From Clostridium_AD sp937920395 (GTDB lineage: Bacteria; Bacillota; Clostridia; Clostridiales; Clostridiaceae), in assembly GCA_052274345.1 (NCBI GenBank), contig DAVZGP010000001.1:62001-126000 (forward strand): a stretch of DNA of 64,000 nt. Reading direction: 5' to 3'. Shown in pieces: positions 35,666-43,081 of the stretch (position 1 is the first letter of the stretch; every line of letters starts with the position of its first letter). The notes under the pieces were generated by a model. That model was not told where the DNA came from. It saw only the letters and a list, made by a program, of their open reading frames with translations, and made no database searches. The translations under genes were made by a program, and so were the position numbers.

Positions 35666-37702
35666 CTAATTAAAACAAATGTAGCTAGAAGTCTGCTCGA
35701 TTTTTTGTATTATCTCAGTTTTCACCTTAATATCGCATACATCATCACTTTGTATTAGACTCTTTGCTTCGTTATTTGCGATTTTCAAAATACCAATATC
35801 TTCAATTACATCTGATAAAATCAAACCTGATTCACCATGTTGCCTTATTCCAAATAATTCTCCAGCGCCCCTAGTTTTTAAATCTTCCTCTGCAATATAA
35901 AAACCATCATTACTTCTTATAAGTATTCCAAGCCTTCTTCTTACTATATTGTTTTTGATATTTGCAAGCAGTATACAATAAGATTTATGCTCCCCTCTCC
36001 CTACTCTTCCCCTAAGTTGATGAAGTTGGGCAAGTCCAAATCTTTCTGCATTTTCAACTATCATAACTGTAGCATTTGGTACATTTACGCCAACCTCAAT
36101 TACTGTAGTTGAAACCAAAGCTTTAATTTCTCCAGCTTTAAATTTATCCATGATTTCATTTTTAAGTTTACTTGGCATTTTACCATATACCATTCCTACT
36201 TCTATAGATTTAAACTGTTCTGTTTTCAATTTTTCATAAAGCATCTCCACCGAGCTTAATTTCATTTCTTCATTTTCCTCCACAAGTGGACAAACTATAT
36301 AAACCTGTCTTCCCTTATTAATTTCATTTAAAGCAAATTCATATACTTTACCACTATTCTCCATACTTTCATTAGATGTATCAATTTTCTGTCTACCTGG
36401 TGGTAATTCATCTATAATAGATACATCTAAATCACCATACAAATATAAAGATAGTGTTCTCGGAATAGGTGTTGCTGTCATTACAAGGATATCTATGTTT
36501 TTTCCCTTATTAGAAAACCTGTTTCTTTGTGATACTCCAAAACGATGTTGCTCATCAGTAACAATCATACCTAAATTTTCAAATTCTACATTATCCTCGA
36601 TAAGTGCATGAGTCCCAACTATAATGTCAATAACTCCATTTTTTAAATCTTGTTTAATTAATTGTTTGTTTTTAGCAGTTGTGCTTCCACTCAATATTTG
36701 TATATTTAATGAAAAATCCTTTAATATATTTTTGATTTCTTCATAATGTTGCTTTGCTAAAATCTCAGTTGGTGCCATCATGGCTGTTTGATAACCATTT
36801 TTTACAACATTAAACATAGTAATAATAGCAACTATAGTTTTACCACTTCCAACATCCCCCTGTAGCAAGCGATTCATAGCGATATCCTTCTTTTGATCTA
36901 TTAAAATTTCTCTTACAACTTTACTTTGTGCCTTAGTAAGATTATAAGGAAGCTTTGCCTTTAAAGTTGTAAGTTCCTTTGCCATTTTAAATTGGATACC
37001 ATTATTATTAGATTTTATAAATTCTTTTAACATTAATATTTTTAATGAATATGTAAAAAGCTCCTGAAATTTAAGTCTTCTTTTTGCTTCATTAAGGAGT
37101 TCTAAACTTTTAGGACTATGGATATTTCTAATTGCATCATTTAAAGAACAAAAACAATATTTTTCTATTATCCCCTTTGGCAAATTTTCTGTTACTATAA
37201 TATTACACAAAACATCAGAAATAATCTTATTAAAAAAATTATTTGTAATATTATTCTTAAGAGGGTAAGTGGCTATAATTTCATTTGTATCCATTGACGT
37301 ATTTTTTACTATTTTAGGGTTCATAATTGTAATTTCGTCCTTAAATTTATCAACCTTACCTGTGATAAGATACTTGCTAGAAATTGCAAAACTATTTTTT
37401 GCGTAAATTTGATTAAACCATTTACCTTTAAATTTATTATCACCTTGGCAAAAAATTATGGTAGAAAGAGTCCTATTATTTTTTAACCTAATATCCTTTA
37501 ATATATTTAAAACGGTGCACTCGATAATTACTTTCTCAGTTTTTTCGCAGTCTAAGATGCTTTTACGGACAGATACATTCTCATAATCTCGTGGAAAATA
37601 TAATAACAAATCTAGCACATTAAATATTCCACACTTATTCAAGCTCTCTGCCATTTTAGGGCCAACACCTTTTACATATTTAATCTCACTATAAGTATCC
37701 AT
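35666..37702 (-). CDS. recG: ATP-dependent DNA helicase RecG
   Basis: Branch-migration helicase that remodels stalled forks. The start is ATG 37702, 6 bases after GGGGTG, giving 678 residues. The N-terminal wedge/OB region has YVKGVGPKMAESL and LLLYFPRDYEN. The motor has GDVGSGKT, DEQHRFG, TATPIPRTL, VYGKMPSKLKNEIM and QLRGRVGRG. The C-terminal motif around GIRQHGESGL is present. A terminator separates it from the fakA-like gene upstream; rsmD follows after 75 bases. Confidence 0.97.
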   Translation of the reverse strand: MDTYSEIKYVKGVGPKMAESLNKCGIFNVLDLLLYFPRDYENVSVRKSILDCEKTEKVIIECTVLNILKDIRLKNNRTLSTIIFCQGDNKFKGKWFNQIYAKNSFAISSKYLITGKVDKFKDEITIMNPKIVKNTSMDTNEIIATYPLKNNITNNFFNKIISDVLCNIIVTENLPKGIIEKYCFCSLNDAIRNIHSPKSLELLNEAKRRLKFQELFTYSLKILMLKEFIKSNNNGIQFKMAKELTTLKAKLPYNLTKAQSKVVREILIDQKKDIAMNRLLQGDVGSGKTIVAIITMFNVVKNGYQTAMMAPTEILAKQHYEEIKNILKDFSLNIQILSGSTTAKNKQLIKQDLKNGVIDIIVGTHALIEDNVEFENLGMIVTDEQHRFGVSQRNRFSNKGKNIDILVMTATPIPRTLSLYLYGDLDVSIIDELPPGRQKIDTSNESMENSGKVYEFALNEINKGRQVYIVCPLVEENEEMKLSSVEMLYEKLKTEQFKSIEVGMVYGKMPSKLKNEIMDKFKAGEIKALVSTTVIEVGVNVPNATVMIVENAERFGLAQLHQLRGRVGRGEHKSYCILLANIKNNIVRRRLGILIRSNDGFYIAEEDLKTRGAGELFGIRQHGESGLILSDVIEDIGILKIANNEAKSLIQSDDVCDIKVKTEIIQKIEQTSSYICFN

Positions 37703-37772
37703 AAATATCACCCCGGAAATATATTTTATTAATAGTACTATTTATTTCGTTTCTCGCAGCTTAATATACATG

Positions 37773-37793
37773 AAAAAAAGCCCGAGGGCTTTT
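37773..37793 (-). terminator. Terminator after the fakA-like gene
   Basis: AAAAGCCC/GGGCTTTT stem with seven T on the minus strand, overlapping the stop codon (37792-37794). Compact Rho-independent terminator before recG. Confidence 0.8.
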
Positions 37794-39450
37794 ATTCAAC
37801 TGAAGCAATAAAATAATATAGTGGTTGTTTCCCATTATATTGCTGAATGTCTAAATTCGGATATTTATGTTCTAACTCAGAAACAAGCTTTTCTACTTCG
37901 CTTACAACACAATCTTCTCCATAAAAGATTGTGATAAGTTCACTACTATCATTTACCATACTTTCAATAATATCAGCACAGACTTTATAAATATCAGTTC
38001 CAACCTCGCAAATTTTTTGCTCCACTAATCCTAAAACATTTCCCTGTTTTATTATCTTTCCATCAGATTCAGTATCCTTAACTGCATATGTTACAGAAGC
38101 AGTAGCTACATTTTTTATTGCTTCTTTCAATTTTTTCTCGTTTTCCTCTACACTAAGCTCTTCATTAAACATTGTTACTGCAGTTATTCCCTGTGGAATA
38201 GTTTTAGATGGAATTACCACTATATTTTTATCTGACAGTTCGGCCGCTTGAAGTGCTGCCATAAGTATGTTCTTATTATTAGGTAATACAAATATATTTT
38301 CAGCATTAATTTTACTTATACTATCTATTATATCTTGTATACTGGGATTCATAGTTTGTCCGCCTTCTATTACAACATCCACACCTAAATCCTCAAAAAT
38401 ATTTTTAATTCCTTCTCCAAGTGCAACAGATATAAATCCATATTTTTTATTTTCTATTACATTTGCATTTGTTATATCTTTTCCTAATGATTTTTCTACT
38501 TTATCATCAATTATTCCTAATAAGTTTCTATGTTGATCTCTCATATTTTCAATTTTAACCTTAGAGAGTTCCCCTAGTGTTACTGCTTTAGAAAGCACAA
38601 GTCCTGGATCATTTGTGTGTATGTGAATTTTTAGAAACTCATCTTGTGAAACTACGACCATTGAGTCTCCAATCTTTTCTAAATACTCTTTTAGTTTATT
38701 TATATCAACATCCCTAGCTATAACTAATAATTCAGTACAATATCCAAATTTTATTTCTTCAGGAGCTTCTCCTGCTGCAGATACAACAGTTTCTTTTTTA
38801 ATGCTTTGTTTGTTTGTATTGTAAATTTTAGCCTCAATATTATTACTTACAGCTTCCCTCATCCCTTTAAACAATATGAGAAGCCCCATACCACCTGCAT
38901 CTACAACTTTTGCTTCTTTTAATGCTGCAAGCATATCCGGAGTTTTATTTAGCATTATTTCACTATGCTCACAAACCTCATTCATAAGTTCTACAACATC
39001 AGTAGCTCCACTATTAACTGCAGTTTCACCAGCAGTCTTAATAATAGTTAAAATAGTTCCTTCAGTAGGTCTCATAACAGCTTTATATGCAAACTTAGCG
39101 CCTTCCAAAATACTTTTAGCAAATTCTTCAGATGTAGCTTCTGTTAAGCCTTCTAGCCCCTTTGCAATGCCTCTAAATATTTGTGATAATATTACTCCCG
39201 AATTACCTCTTGCACCCATAAGTGCACCTCTAGCTAATATTTTAGCTATCTCAGAAATAGATTCAGTTTGTATATTCTCGATTTCTTTCACTGCAGCTTT
39301 AAATGTCATTGACATATTAGTACCTGTATCTCCATCTGGAACTGGAAATACATTTAGTGAATTTACGTATTCTTTCTCATCTTCTAATCTATTTGATGCA
39401 TTAATTACCATGTTTCGGAAATGTTGTCCATTAATCTTTAAGCATTCCAC
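37792..39450 (-). CDS. fakA: DAK2-domain protein, FakA/YloV type (fatty acid kinase-like)
   Basis: Members of this family phosphorylate fatty acids bound to DegV-like FakB proteins, feeding host fatty acids into lipids. It has 552 residues. The N-terminal Dak phosphatase-like domain has the metal-binding VFPVPDGDTGTNMSMTF and GARGNSGVILSQIFRG blocks. A middle EDD-like region and a C-terminal domain (TIFYGEDCVVSEVEKLVSEL) follow. The start is GTG 39450, 8 bases after AAGGGGG. It follows the Asp23-like gene, the standard yloU-yloV pair. No fakB is visible, so the kinase role here is inferred from family. Confidence 0.92.
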   Translation of the reverse strand: MECLKINGQHFRNMVINASNRLEDEKEYVNSLNVFPVPDGDTGTNMSMTFKAAVKEIENIQTESISEIAKILARGALMGARGNSGVILSQIFRGIAKGLEGLTEATSEEFAKSILEGAKFAYKAVMRPTEGTILTIIKTAGETAVNSGATDVVELMNEVCEHSEIMLNKTPDMLAALKEAKVVDAGGMGLLILFKGMREAVSNNIEAKIYNTNKQSIKKETVVSAAGEAPEEIKFGYCTELLVIARDVDINKLKEYLEKIGDSMVVVSQDEFLKIHIHTNDPGLVLSKAVTLGELSKVKIENMRDQHRNLLGIIDDKVEKSLGKDITNANVIENKKYGFISVALGEGIKNIFEDLGVDVVIEGGQTMNPSIQDIIDSISKINAENIFVLPNNKNILMAALQAAELSDKNIVVIPSKTIPQGITAVTMFNEELSVEENEKKLKEAIKNVATASVTYAVKDTESDGKIIKQGNVLGLVEQKICEVGTDIYKVCADIIESMVNDSSELITIFYGEDCVVSEVEKLVSELEHKYPNLDIQQYNGKQPLYYFIASVE

Positions 39451-39463
39451 TTTCCATACCCCC

Positions 39464-39814
39464 TTAAACCCTTACACCTTGTACGTTTACTGTTATTTCT
39501 GCAACTTTTAGTCCTGTATAATTTTCAACGTTATATCTTATTTTCTGAATTATATTATTTGCTATTATTGAAATTTTTGTACCATATTCAACAATTATAT
39601 ATAATTCGATAAATAGTTTGTTTTCTTTAGAATTAATTTTAACTCCTTTATTTAAACCATCACTTTTAATTAGTTGCCAAAATCCATCCGTAGCATTTTT
39701 AAGTGCCATGCCGACAACTCCATAACACTCCGTTGTAGAAATGCCAACTATATTAGCTAACGCTTCTTCTGAATAATATATAATACCATTCTCGTTTGTA
39801 ATGTTACCTTTCAT
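39464..39814 (-). CDS. Asp23/Gls24 family envelope stress protein (YloU type)
   Basis: The 116-residue protein has the Asp23 core: ISTTECYGVVGMALKNA, KGVKINSKENKLFIELYIIVEYG and NIIQKIRYNVENYTGLKVAEITVNVQGV. Family members gather at the membrane and affect envelope homeostasis; this short YloU type always accompanies the fakA-like gene. The ATG follows AAGGAGG. It begins the operon behind a promoter divergent from that of rpmB. Confidence 0.92.
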   Translation of the reverse strand: MKGNITNENGIIYYSEEALANIVGISTTECYGVVGMALKNATDGFWQLIKSDGLNKGVKINSKENKLFIELYIIVEYGTKISIIANNIIQKIRYNVENYTGLKVAEITVNVQGVRV

Positions 39815-39845
39815 TGTAATTCCTCCTTATAAAGCTATATAGATT

Positions 39846-39874
39846 ATATTATATTATATCACTAATTTATTCAA
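39846..39874 (-). promoter_or_regulatory. Promoter of the Asp23-fakA unit
   Basis: Minus-strand TTGAAT (39869-39874) and TAATAT (39846-39851), 17-base spacer, about 30 bases before the Asp23-like start. Confidence 0.6.
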
Positions 39875-39923
39875 CAAAATTAATTTTATAATTACTATCC
39901 TTAGTAATTAATTTGTTTTTAAC

Positions 39924-39953
39924 TTGCAAGAGTAGTGGTATCTATGTTACAAT
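39924..39953 (+). promoter_or_regulatory. Promoter of rpmB
   Basis: Plus-strand TTGCAA (39924-39929) and TACAAT (39948-39953), 18-base spacer, about 55 bases before the rpmB start. Confidence 0.6.
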
Positions 39954-40010
39954 AATGCGTGTTTCAATTGAGAAGAATTTTTTCTTCATAGTCTTAAGGA
40001 GGTGTTTTCA

Positions 40011-40202
40011 TTGTCAAGAAAATGCGATATATGCGATAAAGGTGTTGTTTCAGGTAGCCAATATAGTCACTCACACCGTGAATCAAAAAGAAAATGGGCT
40101 CCAAATATTCAAAAAGTTAAAGCTATAGTTAGCGGAACGCCTAAATCTATACATGTATGTACTAGATGTCTTCGTTCAGGTAAAGTACAACGTGCTATAT
40201 AA
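40011..40202 (+). CDS. rpmB: 50S ribosomal protein L28
   Basis: Large-subunit protein near the E site. The start is TTG 40011, 7 bases after AAGGAGGTG; a frame from 40002 begins with the GTG inside that binding site. The 63 residues begin SRKCDICDKG and contain NIQKVKAIVSGTPKSIHVCTRCLRSGKV. Two CxxC pairs mark the zinc-binding form. It stands alone on the plus strand, divergent from the Asp23-fakA operon, the usual clostridial layout. It ends in an unusual series of hairpins. Confidence 0.98.
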   Translation: MSRKCDICDKGVVSGSQYSHSHRESKRKWAPNIQKVKAIVSGTPKSIHVCTRCLRSGKVQRAI

Positions 40203-40214
40203 TTAAGAAATAAG

Positions 40215-40335
40215 AATGCAGCTTTTCAGCTGCATTTTTTATTTAAATGCAACTTATAAAGTTGTATTTTTTTATTTAAATACAACTCTAAAGCTGTATT
40301 TTTTATTTAAATACAATTTTAAGATTGCATTTTTA
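40215..40335 (+). repeat. Array of four tandem terminator-like hairpins after rpmB
   Basis: Four related hairpin units begin at about 40215, 40245, 40278 and 40309 (period 30-33). Each is an AAATGCAA/TTGTATTT-like stem followed by TTTTTTAT. The first stem (AATGCAGCT/AGCTGCATT) is perfect. The second has one G-U pair, and the third and fourth have one A-C mismatch each. The first is a good intrinsic terminator for rpmB. The others look like duplicated and diverged copies. Confidence 0.8.
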
Positions 40336-40556
40336 TCAAAATTCAATTCCAGAACTTAATTTTAACTCTTCTATGTTATTTTTTTAAAAAGAATTTGATT
40401 ATTCGGGACATAAATCTCGGTAATTTAATAGCTACAATTCTCATTTTCTTACCCCCCAAACATAATATATAGAATCTTCAATTGTAATTTTTTATAAATT
40501 AAATGAACTAGACTTTATTAATTTATTTAAATACTACCCCTATAGTCTAAATGTCA
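40336..40556. other. Non-coding stretch after the hairpin array
   Basis: About 220 AT-rich bases with no supported gene, promoter or repeat beyond the array. It separates rpmB from the small minus-strand membrane protein gene. Confidence 0.5.
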
Positions 40557-40727
40557 CTAACAATGATCGTTATGATCCATTATATTAAACCCAATATAAA
40601 CGATTCCTCCTCCCACGACAATTATCCACCACCAAAATGGAACTATTACTACTATTAAAATTCCTATTCCTAAACATGCAATGATTACTCCAAGTTGCCT
40701 TTGTAAACACCTAAACCACCTTTTCAT
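40557..40727 (-). CDS. Small membrane protein of unknown function, 56 residues
   Basis: Open frame of 57 codons with stop. ATG 40727 lies 8 bases after GAGAGGAG. It starts MKRWFRCLQRQLGV, has two hydrophobic stretches (VIIACLGIGILIVVIVPFW and WIIVVGGGIVYIGF) joined by a Phe-Trp-Trp-Trp segment, and ends in a His/Asp tail MDHNDHC. Short proteins of this shape near rpmB/thiN occur in clostridia, as far as I recall; no function is known. Probably transcribed by itself, because thiN ends in a terminator upstream. Confidence 0.7.
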   Translation of the reverse strand: MKRWFRCLQRQLGVIIACLGIGILIVVIVPFWWWIIVVGGGIVYIGFNIMDHNDHC

Positions 40728-40792
40728 AAGTTATTCTCCTCTCAAAGTATTCCAATAATATTATATGATTTACTTTTAATAATGTTTACAAA

Positions 40793-40845
40793 AATAAAAA
40801 ACTATTTTTTTATTGAATTAATCAATGAAAAAATAGTTTTTTATA
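40793..40845. terminator. Terminator after thiN
   Basis: Long AT-rich stem AAAACTATTTTTT/AAAAAATAGTTTT with a loop of about 15 bases and a T-run on the minus strand. It closes the long translation/signalling operon. Confidence 0.75.
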
Positions 40846-40851
40846 TGAATA

Positions 40852-41487
40852 TTAATCTTTTGATAATAATATCATCAAAGTTCCAGATTTAAATTTAAGT
40901 TTAACTTGAGGGCATGTAAACTCATTTGAAATAGTTATGCTCTCACCAATCTTTAAATTATAATTATGTAATGGATATTTAGCACCTTCAATTGTTAATC
41001 CAATTATTTCATCACCATAAGATTGTACTGAAAATATTTCACCTATGATTCCATTTAATACTGTTGAATCATTAGTTAACATAATAACATTATTTTCATC
41101 TTTAATAAAAGAATTTACACTATTTTCCAAACAAATCTTAAGCATTCCAATATTTCCAAGCATATGATCAACTCTACTACCAGTGCATCCTAAAAGGACT
41201 ATTTCACTTGGCTTCATGCCTATAGCCTTTCTAACTGCAATTTCAGTATCAGTAAAATCCTTTTCGGTCGGATAAATCTCTGTAGAAAAATTATTTTTTT
41301 TGTAATAATCTAATATGTCTTCATCTATGCTATCAAAATCTCCTACAAGTAAATCAGGCTTAATATTATATTGATACAAACAATTTGCACCACTGTCAGC
41401 TCCAATTAAAAATGTATCCTTTGTAATTTCTTTTGTAAGTAATTCCTTTGAGGGAGGCGCCCCTCCTGATATTATTACAACCTTCAT
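40852..41487 (-). CDS. thiN: Thiamine pyrophosphokinase
   Basis: Activates thiamine to thiamine diphosphate, a cofactor of pyruvate:ferredoxin oxidoreductase. The ATG at 41487 gives 211 residues and lies 9 bases after AAGGTG; upstream ATG 41496 and GTG 41499 would add 3 and 4 residues. LIGADSGANCLYQ, DLLVGDFDSI, TEKDFTDTEIAV and GCTGSRVDHMLGNI are the conserved catalytic blocks. It is the last gene of the yicC-to-thiN series, following rpe, as in other Firmicutes. Confidence 0.95.
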   Translation of the reverse strand: MKVVIISGGAPPSKELLTKEITKDTFLIGADSGANCLYQYNIKPDLLVGDFDSIDEDILDYYKKNNFSTEIYPTEKDFTDTEIAVRKAIGMKPSEIVLLGCTGSRVDHMLGNIGMLKICLENSVNSFIKDENNVIMLTNDSTVLNGIIGEIFSVQSYGDEIIGLTIEGAKYPLHNYNLKIGESITISNEFTCPQVKLKFKSGTLMILLSKD

Positions 41488-41528
41488 ATCACTCATCACC
41501 TTCGAAGCTGTTAATTATATAATCATTA

Positions 41529-42179
41529 TCAAATTCCAGCTTTTAATTTTTTTATATTTTTTTCAATCTCATCATTTCTAAATACAGCTGACCCAGCTAC
41601 AATTACATTAGCCCCACTATTCACAACATCATGAACATTAGATTCATCAATTCCACCATCTACTTGAATCATAATATCTTTATTATAAATATCTGCAAGA
41701 GCTCTAACTTCTTTAACTTTATCTGAGCAGTATTCAATAAATTTTTGTCCTCCAAATCCCGGGTTTACTGTCATAATAAGTACCATGTCAACATTACTTA
41801 TCAAATACTTTAATAAAGCTACAGGAGTTGCAGGATTTAATGCAACTCCTACTTTAACCCCAAAACTTTTTATATAATTAATAGTCCTATCAATATGCCT
41901 ATCGGTTTCATAATGAATGGTTATTATATCAGCTCCTGCATTTACAAATTCTTCTACATATCTAGATGGTTCTTCTATCATAAGATGTACGTCAAATGGA
42001 AGCCTTGTTAGTTTTCTGATACTCTTAATTATTGGAGTACCAAAAGAAATGTTAGGTACGAACATACCATCCATTACATCAATATGAATCATATCCGCAC
42101 CATATGCATCTAATTGCTTAATGTGTTCTCCTAACCTTGAAAAATCAGCTGACAGTATTGATGGTGCTATTTTTATCAT
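41529..42179 (-). CDS. rpe: Ribulose-phosphate 3-epimerase
   Basis: Interconverts ribulose 5-phosphate and xylulose 5-phosphate in the pentose phosphate pathway. The 216-residue TIM barrel begins KIAPSILSADFSRLGEHI. It carries HIDVMDGMFVPNISFG, DVHLMIEEP, MTVNPGFGGQKF and QVDGGIDESN, with the metal-binding His and Asp residues. The start overlaps the rsgA stop as ATGA. The rsgA-rpe-thiN order is conserved. Confidence 0.98.
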   Translation of the reverse strand: MIKIAPSILSADFSRLGEHIKQLDAYGADMIHIDVMDGMFVPNISFGTPIIKSIRKLTRLPFDVHLMIEEPSRYVEEFVNAGADIITIHYETDRHIDRTINYIKSFGVKVGVALNPATPVALLKYLISNVDMVLIMTVNPGFGGQKFIEYCSDKVKEVRALADIYNKDIMIQVDGGIDESNVHDVVNSGANVIVAGSAVFRNDEIEKNIKKLKAGI

Positions 42180-43045
42180 TTCCTATTCCCCCTAGCAATA
42201 ATTTCTTCTAGTGTTTTTACATAAAATTTATATCTGTCCTTGTATACTTCGTTAGCCTCTACAGCTTCCTTAACTCCACAATTAGGTTCCTTGTAATGCA
42301 TACAATTAGAAAACCTACATTCATATCTGTATTTTTCAAATTCTGGGAAACAATACTGTAATTGCTCTTTCTCTATAAAATCTAAACTTAATGATGAAAA
42401 ACCTGGAGTATCGAGTAGAAAGCCTTCTTCATATTCAATAAGTTCACTATGACGTGTGGTGTGTTTACCCTTTTGAGATTTTTTACTTATGTCTCCAGTT
42501 TTCATAGCTTCTCTTCCAAGTATATTATTAAGTATAGTTGACTTTCCGACTCCAGACGGTCCACAAAAAACAGATATATTATTTTTTATTTTCTCCCTTA
42601 GAGCGTCAAGGCCCTCGCCTTCTTTTGCTTTTAAAAATACAATATCACATCCAACACTTTTTAATTCTTTTATAAGCTCCTCATCAACTTTCTCAACTAA
42701 ATCCAACTTATTTAAGCAAAGAACTATTTTTAGTGTATAATGCTCACAAAGAACTAAAAATTTATTAAGAAGTTCCATATTTAAATCAGGTTTTTTAAAT
42801 GCAAAAACTACAAATGCTTGAGTAACATTAGCAACTACTGGTCGTATCATCTCTGTATCTCTTGGGAAAATCTTTTCAATTACACCCTTAGTTTCATCTG
42901 TCTCAAGAATTATTTCTACTTTATCACCAATAACAGGAGAAAGTCCAGTGTACCTGAACTTTCCTCTTGCCTTACATTCTATTACCCTATCTTTAACTTT
43001 TACAAAATATAATCCACCTATACCCTTTGTGATTACTCCCTGCAT
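42176..43045 (-). CDS. rsgA: Ribosome small subunit GTPase RsgA
   Basis: Circularly permuted GTPase that checks 30S maturation. In 289 residues the OB domain is at about 1-70. G4 NKLD (112-115) precedes G1 GPSGVGKST (162-170) and G3 DTPGF. The C-terminal zinc finger has CRFSNCMHYKEPNCGV. The ATG follows GGTGGAGG. It lies behind prkC; in Bacillus the RsgA homologue is a PrkC substrate, so the neighbourhood is functionally sensible, though phosphorylation here is not shown. Confidence 0.97.
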   Translation of the reverse strand: MQGVITKGIGGLYFVKVKDRVIECKARGKFRYTGLSPVIGDKVEIILETDETKGVIEKIFPRDTEMIRPVVANVTQAFVVFAFKKPDLNMELLNKFLVLCEHYTLKIVLCLNKLDLVEKVDEELIKELKSVGCDIVFLKAKEGEGLDALREKIKNNISVFCGPSGVGKSTILNNILGREAMKTGDISKKSQKGKHTTRHSELIEYEEGFLLDTPGFSSLSLDFIEKEQLQYCFPEFEKYRYECRFSNCMHYKEPNCGVKEAVEANEVYKDRYKFYVKTLEEIIARGNRK

Positions 43046-43081
43046 ATATCCTCCACCATTTACCTTTAATTTTATATTCTT

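Noticed and set aside
38876..39511. Plus-strand open frame of 211 codons inside the fakA-like gene
   Set aside because: Fully antisense to a well conserved gene, no ribosome binding site, and Ser/Pro/Ile-rich composition typical of the opposite strand of an AT-rich coding region.
39913..40128. Plus-strand frame of 71 codons before and over the rpmB start
   Set aside because: Overlaps rpmB in another frame and includes the promoter and binding site; its residues past the L28 start are an out-of-frame reading.
40215..40335. CRISPR-like array
   Set aside because: Units are contiguous hairpins without unique spacers, and each ends in a T-run; no cas gene nearby. Terminator duplication explains it better.
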